A stretch of 64,000 nucleotides of DNA from Tomocerus qinae (taxonomy: Eukaryota > Arthropoda > Collembola > Entomobryomorpha > Tomoceridae): assembly GCA_020055645.1 (NCBI GenBank), contig CM034548.1, forward strand, positions 10,292,001 through 10,356,000, given 5' to 3'. Shown here one piece after another: positions 24,101 to 37,000 of this stretch; within the stretch, counting starts at the first letter, position 1, and the number at the start of each line of letters is the position of its first letter. A program made the translations under genes and the position numbers. The notes below the pieces were generated by a model. That model had not been told where the DNA came from. It did no database searches and saw nothing but the letters and a program-made list of their open reading frames with translations.

Positions 24101-27100
24101 GCAGAATGACGTCATTCACTCTGCGGAGTCACTAAATGTTTCTGAGCGTGTGCAATTAAATTTCTAAAAATAAGCTGAAACAAATTATTTCTTTTAATGC
24201 AGTGTGGTGGCGACCGATGTTTTTATTGAGGATGAGATATGCAACTTCATTAGAGTAGAATTAAATCATTGGTAGTTAGATGTAACACAATTTAGTGTGT
24301 TTAAAGCAGTTACAGCACGCACATTATTGTACATTTTATAATGCTGTGTGCATATCTAGGATCATACATCTATAATTATGTATTGCGACGGACGGGTGCA
24401 AACAGTGTGTAAGTAGTTGGATATAAACATAAATATTTGACTATATGTGGTAGTAATATGATGTATTATTCTCCTTAAGTAAATGTTTTAGTAGGTATTT
24501 AAATGAAAACAATAAATGGGAGAGTGTAATGATGGGCTTTAAAAATTTAATGTAAGTTGTAGCCAATGGGTTGGGATTGAAGTAGCTGTCCAGCGAGGCA
24601 GTGTGCAATAATAATATATAGAATGATGTGGTATGTGGCAGTTTGGGCTTATTGAGTCACACTTGAGATGGATCCAATGCATCATCATAATACAGATACA
24701 CCCAGACCCAGCATCCTGCACCCAACCAACCAAGGCTGGGCAAATTGATAATTTCAAATGGAATGAAAAGCATTGCTAACAGTTTATTGCAAGTTATGAT
24801 CTGGTCTGCTGTGACTATATCCCCCGATCAGAACTGATACACCCTTTTTTACATCCTCTCCGTTTCCGCTGGTTCCGCTCCATCCATATCCGCACTCAAC
24901 TTACCCCTCTCTTCTTCTCCGACGGACCTTCCGTTCACCAGCCCCAGAAAAGGTACGTTACTATACATTTATTTAACTCTCCTTAATATTCCACCTTTTC
25001 TAATAATAATAACCCCAAACAATCTGCTAATTATACCCTCACTCGCTAAGCTATAGATTAAACTATAGGGCTCTAACGATTTGACCTAACCAGTTCCCTC
25101 ATTTACGCTATAATATCATATTTCATCTCTCTACTGCAAATAACTCTACAAACTCTCTACACTAGATTGAACAATCAGTCTCAATTCAACTCCTATGCAT
25201 CTATAGATTGTAAATACATTTATATTCCTTTTATGGTAAAATTTTGCAATTATTTAAAAACAATTATGTTCGGTATAATTTACAAAATAATAGTAACTAT
25301 TTCAAAGGGTATCAGATAATACCGTTTAAAAACCCTTTTCAGTGATTTAGCGTACTTACAAATGTGTAAAATGTGATTGTATTTATTTTATTTAGTTGAA
25401 AACGACCGCTTTATCCTTTTTTACACTGATTTCATTTGGCCATTGTGATAATAAAATAAATAAAAACACAAAAAAGATTTTCACATAGACACAATTTTTA
25501 CTCTAAATCGGTACCCTTTGCAAGTCTGATTTCAATCACGATGTAAATCCTCGAAATGTATCGGATTGGAATACTAAAATGTTTCAGCTTAGTGTAGCAA
25601 ATATTAATGCTCAACAGGTGGTTTTTTATCCTAGCCATATCTGTCTAGGTATACTAGATTTTCAATTAGTCTCACTTTGGCATCCCAACATTACCGTCGC
25701 ATCTCTTTAATGAAAAATACCTGTCATAATAAACTTCTCTGAATAATCAGATATAAACTTCAATTTTGTGCATGGTGTACATATCGCAGGGAATTGTGTT
25801 GGATCAAGGCATTGCATAGTACAAATTAGAAACAGTAATTGCATAATGAATTTATTGTACTTTCCCCGCAAAGCATATATTCACATAATGGAGGATTCGC
25901 AGGATGCTGCCTTTTATCTTTCATCTATTTAAACGGGTGGAAAAGTTCTCTTTTCCAAAATATATTTGGTCAACTGTCAACCTTAAAATATTTCACAAAT
26001 TACGTATTTTTATTGGTCAGTTAGACATTTAAAATTTCCCGATACTTTTGGATAGACATTTTTCAGCCACGCGTAAAATAGGTACATATTACACGAAAAA
26101 ATCTTCAAGCTTTCTAATCTATTGCTTTCCCAATGAAAACCATCTGCAGAGTCGGCGTTTTAAAGAAATGCATTTGCAAATGATTCATTTGTGAAAACCA
26201 TCGGGCATTGCCTTAATACCTAAAGTAGGGTTTTAAGTATACAATCTGATTGACCTACACATAAATATGTAACTAACAAGTGCTTGCAACCCTAGGGCTT
26301 TTATCTCATTAACATAATAAACACACCATATGCGTATGCGGTATAAATAAAGTTATTCCTTACGGCAGGATGACAGTATAAATAGTAAATGTTGTATTTG
26401 AATACACAACAATAATTGTCAGTTTGAAGGATTTAATTGGTAAAAAGGCATTAAGAAACCTTTAATTATTATAGACAGACGCAATTTTTTATTTTCTAGT
26501 CTAATAACGCCATAACCAAATAAATAAATCCGTTTAAAAAATAAAAGGGCATTAACTAAGACCTTTAAAAAAGATTTCATTTTCTAATTTTAGCTACTAA
26601 AAGAATACTTATTAGACGTCAAAGCGGTAGTTTTGTACATACAATATTTGATTGAAATTGTTATATAATTGCTATATTAATAGTATTTTTAGTTTAAACA
26701 AGTATTTAAGTATAATAGAACTGCAGCATGATCTTACATTATGGTAGATGAGATAGTAGTACAGCCTCATTGCACATTTTAAAATATGTATCTATATGTG
26801 TGCGGGATGAAGTATAGGTAGAGTGACAATATTAACAATTGTTTGTTATTCATATAGCAAGTACTAGTATGATAATCATCTTTGACAGAGGGACAATAAG
26901 CCTGACAATAAGGTTTTTATACGGGTACACTTATCTGACTTTTCATTTGACTAAACTGCTGGAGTCTATGTATACGTACTCGTGTAAGTGGCAAGTAGCA
27001 TTAATGAATGACTGACAAGATAATTGTTAGCATTCATTAGCATGGTGTTAATTGCGGCATTTAGGTTGTTAATTAAAAATGGTCAAAGTCAGTCTTAATA

Positions 27101-29377
27101 CAATAGAAAGTTGTATCTATAGGCTATCATTGTATAAAATATAGACGTAATAGCAGTTATACATATATTACGCAATTCTTTTCTTTAAGCATCGATTTGT
27201 GCACATTGGAATAAGAAACCAGAAGTAAATGTAAAAATGAACTAGATTCTTATTTACATATTTAGACATTTTTAATATTTGGTTTCATTTCATTTGCTAA
27301 TATTATGATATTGTATTATATATGTATAACGTGTACATGAAACACGTTTACGGGTTGTATTTATTTGAAAAAGACTAAAATATAAAAAACTGCAACATTT
27401 AGGAAATGTTAGTGATAAGTAAGAGGATTGTGTCATCTGCATAGCTTTGGTTGTTAATATTTTAATTTTTGTATAGCCTTTGCGGAGATCTGACATAATT
27501 TTATTGTTTCTTTCAAGTGATCACTTCCTGTCTGCCCCTGGCTCGGTAGTCGAACTAATTTGTTGCTAGTGGGATCTCTTTCGTTAGTGTATGAGAGAAT
27601 AGATGGATGGGTGTTGATAACAATATGCGTATTTGCAATACTACACATTGTGTCCATATAAAGTAATGTGTATGGCCGTAGTTGTAAATTGTAAGTAGTA
27701 TAGTCGTAGGACAAATAAGTAAAGTAGAAAAAGTCGTTTGCTTTCTGTACTTGTCGATCTCGCATTATAACTGTTGATTTTGGTCTAAATGGGAACCTTG
27801 CCTGTTTATATGCAACTAAAGTAACTGCTACCCTATCAGAATAATGTTTTTCGACAGGGTAGGTAATTCTCAAAAATGGACAGATTTATTTCTACCTGAA
27901 TTTTGTAGCCACAAAGAATTTCGCAGAAAAATTGGGGCTTTTCGAAATTGTATTATTTCACCGTAAGGTTGGAAAATTCACCGTTTCAGTCTCAAGCTAA
28001 GCTGTTATTGTTTGCAATCGTAAGACAAACTTATATTCCATTTAGTTTGGACAAAATGAAACACTGGCTAGGTAATGCAGATAATAATGGAATGGAGTTG
28101 AGTCAATTTCAGTTGAGACCTATTTTGGTGCGAGTTGGCTTGAACTAGGGTAGTCTTTGTAATAGAGTAAATTTCGGAAGAGGGTTGAAATTGAAATGAG
28201 ATGAGATAAGAGTTGAGCGGACATAATAATGTGGACTAGCAATTATGCCATCCTATCTCTATTGCATTTATATCTTGCTGCCTATAACGAAAGGAGAAAA
28301 ATTGTGCTGGATATCATTTTAGAGTAGCTAGAACTCACTCGATATACAAATCACAATATAATAATGTCGTTTTGTTCTCGTATTACTACTACATGTTCAG
28401 AATTGCAAGCGTTATAGGAGATGCGTCGGAATTCCCTTTTAGTAGTTCGTGTAGTGTTATAATTAATACATTCCTACGTTGTCTCCCTTGAGTGACTCCA
28501 AATGAATATTTGCTTCCATGTAAAGTAGTGGCCTTTTCGCACTACTTAATACAACGTGTGTACATAGTAATATAACTTTAGAAGACATTTCAAGTTAGTT
28601 TGTCATTAGGTGGCTTTTTTTTGGTTCCAGTAGATACCTTTGGAGCCTCTATAGTAAATAATGTCCCTCGCAGTAAACGGAGGAAGACGAGGGAATTTGA
28701 GCAAAAATTTTATAGGCACTCATTGTGAGTGGTTTGGTTTGTATGTTGGATACAATTGCCGACGATTTAAGTGCAGACAAACGAGATTTGTCTATTCCGA
28801 CAAAACATAAAAGGATGAAGATGCCTGTTTACATATGCAAGGGTAGACATAAATGTCTCTTATATCCATTGTATATTATATAACGTGTCTTTCGAAATCA
28901 AATACTGCGTCGGAGCTATAAAAGTGGTCTTCTAATGTTTCATTGTCATTTCACATGAGTAATAGTTCCGAATAGTTAAAATAAGCTAGGGACCAGCAAA
29001 TCTAGCAGTGGAGCAACAATGCAAGAAAAAAGTTAATGTGGTTGGTAGACTAGAGATACTCATCCTGAGATTCCTTTGGTGTGGGTGGTGGCCATTCCTA
29101 TAGTTAGATGTATTAAGGCCTGGCAAAGGGACGAGGATGGTGGATGACAGCCGATGTGGCTTGAATAAGTCTTTAGTCTGTGTGTAGTCTCTGACAATGA
29201 TGTGATACATGTGCGAAATCGCCCTAATGAGGATGTAGTGGTGATATGTCAATGATCTCCTGATGATGTATGCGACATAGCCTACTTATACTTGCCAGAC
29301 TAGAGTGATTCCGTTCTTTCAAGGGCATCTCTCAAGTCACTAAAAGCAGACATGTCAAAATATTACACTACCTCCCC

Positions 29378-29706
29378 AAATCACTTTTATTATTATTTAT
29401 TTCACAATGACAACTATTTACACTCATTAAATACTTATCCTCTAATTATTTATCATCCTCACAAAGGATGCAATAACTTTTAATCCTTTCCATCCAAAAT
29501 ACCACGCATTGTCATAACTATGTAAAACACCAATTTATATGCACCACACAAACATTAGTTACGTAAAAACCAGAAAACTTATTATTTTACACCTTTCTCC
29601 AAACTTCGTCATACCTTAAACTTGACTTATTTAAATGACCTTGAAAATTGATTTTCTTCCGCCTTATTTCCAAGAAATAAAATCACTTTTATTATTGAAT
29701 GACAAC
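29378..29706. repeat. Composite direct repeat
   Basis: The 17-mer AAATCACTTTTATTATT at 29378-29394 recurs at 29680-29696. Each copy is followed by AATGACAAC (29406-29414 and 29698-29706), after 11 nt in the first copy and 1 nt in the second. Both parts are exact. Confidence 0.7.
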
Positions 29707-31003
29707 GTTGACAGGTCTTTTTATTTCAAACTGACTTTAAGATGACACTTTTGTAATTGTGTGGCAATATTCTCAATTTTTGTAGTCACTTGGTTGAACT
29801 GCAAACAATTTTATTTGCTCACTTGTAACTTACTTTTCTATGGGTGAAAAATGTACCTAGGTATACACAGATGGATGTTTTCTAGTTTGTTTACCTGAGA
29901 ATTACAATAATTCGTATAATATAAATTATTTCTGCAGTCTAGGCAGTCTTTCATAAGAATTAAGCTTTGTATTCGTTTAAAAAATACCTAACAATGTATC
30001 TGATTATTGGGTAGCCCTCTGTCCCTAATCAAAATTTAATTGTTTCTTTTTGATAACTTTCAAGCATTTTACATTCTGGTATTCATCTTTTGAGTATATT
30101 AGATAATGACGTTTTCATATCAAATAGGCATTAAACCTCAAATATAAGCAATTACATTTAATAAGGTTATTACTTTCAAGCTGGTAAGAACTGGAAAGTG
30201 AGATCTAAATATTTATTTAAAAATCATACTATTAGAAAGAATATATTATTGGGTATGCTTTGAGAGTGTTACTACGATGCATGAATGCTATAAAAGTTTT
30301 ATGCTACATAAAACGAAAATTCCTAAACACATACTTAATAATAATGAGTCTCCACTATTTACATAGTTAGCAAAATAATAATTAATTATAATTAATTATG
30401 CGTATAAAGACTGCAGTCAGTCAAAACTAGTTCTTTAATGTTGCTACCTATCAGATAAATTCGTATCGTACGACGTAGAAGCAAAGTATTTTCCAGTATC
30501 GTCCTGATGGACTTGACGATGTATACTCTATGTGTGTATACTATGGATACTACAAAAACACTCTTCCAACATTAAATGATTATTAATGTACGTATTATAC
30601 TATATAAATTTTAATCTTTTCACTCACTATTAATCATGGCATTAGAAACTGAAAAATATTAATTTATCTCCATGAGAATTGTATTAGATCTGAGCAAGCA
30701 CTGATTGATAACAACTATCAAGTTTTTTAAATAAAGCTAATTGGTCGTTAACAAATATTAAAAATGTTCATAGCATTGTGTTAGTTTTTATTTAAACAGG
30801 ATAATGAATTATGTTTAGATTACAACAAAAAAATTAAATTGGTAATGTAAACCAAACTCATCCTGTCATTCAATCCTCGTACCTACTTGCTATTTAAGCA
30901 GCTTATTTTACAAATTACACAACTAAAAAAAGCTTTTGTGATTTCCTGAGTTATATTGACTGTGATGAAATTATGAAGATGCACCCTGAGACATAATATT
31001 CTT

Positions 31004-31045
31004 AGCTACTACTGCTATCATGGAAATATGATAGCAGCAGTAGCT
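31004..31045. repeat. 18-bp inverted repeat with 6-nt loop
   Basis: The left arm is 31004-31021 and the right arm 31028-31045, with loop GGAAAT. Seventeen of 18 positions pair. The single mismatch is A-C on the + strand but would be a U-G wobble in RNA from the - strand. It is too short and too tight-looped for a normal microRNA precursor. Confidence 0.85.
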
Positions 31046-34000
31046 CCTTTGAATTGGTCCAAACTCTCAGCGGTATGCTTTTCTTTGTATGATATAATCT
31101 CAATAGGTACTTCTAAAATGAATTCCTGAACCGACTAGAGACTGAGTAGGTCATATTACTCATACACTGTGGTCAACGCAGAGCAGGATGACTTACTTAT
31201 AATTCAATCGGCTAACTCATTGAGTCATAAGTAATTCAGTTGATAAACACTTGCCATAATCAAATCAGTGTTATTGGCTTGAAATATTGACATTTTACTT
31301 ATCACTTATTTGGTCAGAGGACAGATTGATAAAAAATTTATATTTATTTAATTGGCGAGCCGAAAGTGAAAAATTTAATTCTTTAATGCTGATATTTATT
31401 GTAATTCAAGAAAAAGTACCTTTTTCCAGGATTTTTTTTTGTTCTCTCTCTAGTACAATTGTAATTTGCTCTATATACAGATTTGAAAAATAAATTAAGC
31501 GAGAGAGTAAAAAGTAACTGCATGTATAGATAGAAGTATAAAGAAAGTATACATTCATCTCGTTTAAGACGTGTAGGCAAGAGTAGAGAGTGTAGCAATT
31601 AAGATCGTTCAACCGCACTGTCGGAGAAAAGACTTGTGAAGTATACAAAGCAAGAGTTATCACAAGCCAATGGTAAAATTGATGGGTAGTGACTAGGCTT
31701 TGCATTCATAAGGAAAGGAATGACTAAATATCATAGAAAAGGATTTAATGACTTGAGATACGAAGAACATGTGTCTGAACATTTCTTACTGTTTTAATTT
31801 AATAGAGCTTGAAATTGAGGTCGATAGGGTTATTACAGATTATCCAGTGAGACGGGAATGAATGTTTTGTACTTTAGCTGAAGGAGAATCTCTGTATACG
31901 GATCTCTGCTCAACTTCATCCCAAAAGAGATACCTCACACAAACATCTTCCAAAGTTATTCGTTGCTGAAATAGCGCAGTCTGACACCAATATTTTATAC
32001 TCACAACATTCACCACTTCTACAGCTACTACCTAATCATCCAAAATGCCATTCAGTCTAAAAGGCAATCTTTAATAAAAATATATCTCCTGTTTTAGGAT
32101 AATTATTAATAGAATTACTGTGATTGGATTGAACCATTCGTCAAGGTGATCTCATCAGACTCTGTTTCTTATTTAGTTGGCAGTTGAAAAGCCACTTTAC
32201 CATGTTCTTTTAATTTCAATCGTAAAATATAAGACCTTATTAAGCTTCATTAATATGATGTCATCAAAGAGATTTACTGTAGCACAACTTGGGATATCTG
32301 TAAATTAAATTATTTTGTTTATTTGGGTTTCAATAGCGTATCATTAATAGCATTACCATCTGCATATGTATTTAAGTGAATCTAAGCTACGCACTTTGTT
32401 GTGCTATCTCTCTGCTATGATTGTGCAAGATACCTAATAATTTTCCAAATGTGTATGAGCATTGCATACATGTTTATTGTGATGGCTAACTTATACTATG
32501 TAGGTAAGGCATGCCACTAACAGATGTATCAAGTTGTAATTTGGTTGGACCTATCCCTATTTGTTTGTATCAGCAATTTTTACCGCAACCACTTTGTAAA
32601 TACTTTTCACTATGAACAGCGACTCTCCAAAATTCTTTTCATATCAAGTAATAAGTTGAAAGTTATTCATTTTAATGATAACCTGTGACAAAATGATAGA
32701 ACATGCCACATACAGATCTCAATCTTCTTTCGGCATAAATTTTGACACTCTACTTAATATTAAACACAAATAGTGGAGCAAAACAGAGCTTTACTAGTCG
32801 GTATCGTCTTTTTAGCTTGTTTCTGTTTCTAAGCTTACTTTAATAGAGCAAAATAAAGCGTGAATATTATATCAGCATTAATAGTATCGCAGTATTTAAT
32901 TTCTATAGAACTGTTTGAAAAAAACTCGCGAATTGTGGCTTACTTCCGTCCATAACTGTAACTATACAGGCAGGTACTGTATTTGTGCCGCATGTGCTAC
33001 AACCGAGAAAATTCTATTCTGTAATAGTAATTGACATATTATACAAGCGAGTATGCAATCTGTAATAACTTCGGGTTAGCATTAGCATCTTTCGAAATTG
33101 AACCAAAAGGGGACACCTAAACTTTTTAAAATTCAATAGCAGTACTGGTAGCTTAGTGTGGAAAATAAATGAATATTGACCACATAGGTAGAACCTTTAA
33201 TGGAAATGTTATCAATAATTGCTGTTGATCAAAGGTTTGACCTGTACAACTTTTAAATGTCTGTTAATATTGTCACTTCACATTTTAATGGAGACATCGG
33301 AACAAAAACCCGTTGTGGCTTATAACAAGGAGACGGAATTTTCAATGCCTCCAGCAAATACACTAAGTAAATTTAATCGAATGATTCTAGCACTACTATA
33401 TCATGTAATTTCAAAAATATTTTTGTAGTCTTTATCCGAGAAAAAATAATGTGTTTGTTATATCCTCCATGAAAAACAGCAAACAGTATGTAATTTTGTT
33501 AGTTTTATGGCTTCAATGCACTAACATCGAAAAGAAAACTACAATGAAACAAATCTCTGCTGATGATTTGGTTCAAATAAAACATGTTGTGGCTGTAATG
33601 TTCTTCCATCCACGGACGGAGAATATTGTCTCAATTCCTTAGAAGGGCTAATTCTGTTAAGCAGAACAAAAGACTTTAGTTTTTATGGTTGCCATTACAT
33701 GACCCCAAAAATACCAAAACGAGGGGTTCGCTTTGTTTGGGTGTTAGGGATATTTGTCTCAAATACCATTTTGTCTTTTGAAATTATGGCCAACATAATG
33801 GAGTGCTAACTTTTCAGGAATGGAGTGTTTATATTTTCTCTTTTAATTTTGCCGACTTCAGAGCAAATGTTTTCACCTCTCCTGCCCTAACGTAAAGGAG
33901 AAAACTGAGATTGTTATTGCGATAGTCAAGGCAGTCTAGACGAGCTTGAGACGTGTGGCAAGCAATAAAAAATCCCCGTTTCTTATAAATAGAGATGCGT

Positions 34001-37000
34001 AGAAAAGAGGTCAAACTACTTCAAGTATATCTGTAAAAAATATTTTGGGCAGATAATTGTATACATTTGTTCTGGCAATAGAAATATTTTCTTTTCCAGA
34101 AACATTTTATTTGAAATGGAAATATTTGTTGGAATGGATCAAGATTACATCTCAGTTAATAAAAGGGCGATGGTAGTCTTAACTTTAAAAATATCCTAAA
34201 TGATTGCGATGCATTTGATATAAAACGTCTTTTCTCTTTCTTATCTGCAAGCTTTCTCGCAGCTTTGGTACAAATAGAATTTGTCTTGTTTCGGCGTGAG
34301 CAAGATTCAGGGATGAAGTGAGGGTTCACCGGGAATATCTACATGAACCACTCAAAAATGACAGCTGGTGGAAATGTCGGCATCTTGCTTTGCATTCACA
34401 CCGGGCTACCACATTTGATGCATTCGTTCTCTTAATGAAGCTTTTATTGTTTGGGTTCTGGTACGTAATTCACCGCAAATTCATCATTTGTGAAAATGCC
34501 AAAAATCACATGTTTAGAAATAGCTAAACTAAAAAGTAATTCAGTGTTCTAAGAGGCGAAGCGAAGAGACAGACGTACAGATATAAATACAGTGTAGGTG
34601 CTGATATAATATAGATAGGTAGGTAGAATTGAGGAAGGAAGAGAAAGGGTTCTCTGTATGCACAGACAATATCGGTATCTTTGCTCTTGATCTTTGGCAT
34701 GTCTGTGTACATTCAGCAATGTCAGCAGCAGTTCCGTTTAAATGGAAGTTTGGCTCAACTCCCAAATATTCAACATTTTGGGTGCTTGATTTATTTATGA
34801 TCTTTCTATTATTTGACACGCAATCAGATCAGCATCTTATGAGGCCTGAAGCACTTGCATAGCTCTACCTAGCAATTAATGAGTGTCGCCCAAATCATTA
34901 TCAAGTCGTCAATTGCATTTAAACGCAACAAATATGCACATCTTCACATTATACAAATTGGAAGACCTATATCAACCTGTGCAGACTATAAATAAAATAA
35001 TTTGCCTTATTTCTGACAGATAATCTTGCCACTTGCTTTGAAGATAACCTTTTGAATGTGAGTGGTTACTGCTTAGATAAATAGCACGAGACTATTTTTT
35101 ATCGCACCAGCATTCTGCTATTAGAGACAAAATTAGAGAATTTTTAGATTTTGAGTTTTCCATTCCATGTAGTAGATATATTATTCTCATTTAGAACTGG
35201 GAAAATTAAAAATAGTAATTATGCCACATTTTTACCAACGTTAATGTAAAATAAATTTGATGACAGCGCACAAGTAAATTTTAGCACATGTTGGTGTTGT
35301 TATAAGGTCGTATTGATATAGTCATGCGACAAGCGACACACCAAAAGGAATTAAAAAACTGAAATATCACTACACTTGATTTACTGCATGGTCACACTAT
35401 ATTTCACGTGGACACAAACCAAAGGTAAAAGTTCATTAGGGTCGAAGGTTATCAATAAAGAGTGTTTTTATCACTTGATATTGACAAAATAATCAAATTT
35501 CTGGATGTTTTGCTGAAAACATTTGCTGCGAACCTTAGAAAAGGGTTATTATAGGATTTGCATTTGAATCATAAATCCCTGATTGATAATATGATCGACC
35601 GACAACTCAAAAAATGTTATTTAGAATCTTTTCCCAGCAGTAGTGATGTTATTTCATTTCATGAATTTACGTGACTTTATTTCTTTATGATTTTATCAAC
35701 AATATTTAGTTCTGATGAGATGACATTATGCTATGTAAATACCTACAATGTTTATTTAGGTAGTCAGTACTACCTAATTAACTATATGTTATGTTTCTTT
35801 TGGTCGTTGTCATTACAAAGAGTTTTTCTCTCAAGGTTGGTTGTTATGATATTTATTTGCTAGGGATTTTGTTTCATGTTTAACAATCTTTTTACGATCC
35901 TATCAAATTCGTTCGCCCGGTTTTATGTTTTCGGTTGAAGTATTAATGCTGGAATTACTATGGAAAAATACAGGCGTCATACAACATTGGTTAGAATAGA
36001 CATAAGGAAATGAGAAGAAATGAAGCTGTTTGACACTTGATTGAACTATGTGATAATACGTTAATAAAATGTACACGTGTATAGTTGAGAATGGGTGATA
36101 AGTAAGACCGGTGATATTTGATAATATTTATAAACTGTTTGCCATTTCAATCGAAATAATATGTAACGTAGAGACGATACTTAAAAACTGCGTATACAGC
36201 AAACTTTGCAAGCTTAACATTTCAATTTGATAAGAAAATAAAGTTTTGCTAGTTGTGTGCTCAATCAAACAAGCTTCGCTGTCTATTGCTGTTTGCAGTA
36301 TAAATGTTTATGTTTCTACATGCAGAAAGAATATCTTATTACAACTGATAAAGAAGCCAAAATATTTACTGAGACCATGATTAAGGTACTACATGTAACT
36401 TTGTATACCTATGAATTTGAAATTGCAACTGTACCTATACGACACTATACTGTCTATTAAGAAGAAAATAGTGAGTTATCTGTATTATTATTAATAAGTG
36501 AATGTAGTTTACAATTCTAAGTCTCATTTCCATAAAATTGAAACTGGTTTGTATTGAATGGTTCAAGGTGGAAGTGGAGAATCTCATTAGCTTATAAATA
36601 TAATTTTTTGTACAGATTGGGATGAGATTGGGACAATCCACTTTATAATTTAATTTGTTTCTTGAGTCTGGTTTTATTTTTCGACGGAAGACAAATAAAA
36701 GTTAGGCTGAGTGTATTTACTTCTGTGGTAAATGTGATTACCTCGATCTTATCAGTAGAGTTACATCTTGATGTGAAGTGGAATTGATAGTAGTCTACTA
36801 ATTAGAAGGAATGAGGGTGTGGAGTGCTGATGGTTTCTGACCAGAAGGGAATGATAAGTATTAGTTGGCAAGTAAGTAGTATGTTCTATGGTGGATAATG
36901 GTGACAGATACATAATAGTGATTAGGAGTCTAGTGAAAATTAAATGGGTGCTGATGTTTTGTCTGTCTGTCTTGACTTGTCTGTGCATTTATAATATAAT

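Noticed and set aside
27454-27873. 139-codon open frame on the - strand in the gene-poor region
   Set aside because: Longest frame there, but no recognisable domain and no supporting splice or polyadenylation context; Tyr/Thr-rich composition fits chance in AT-rich DNA.
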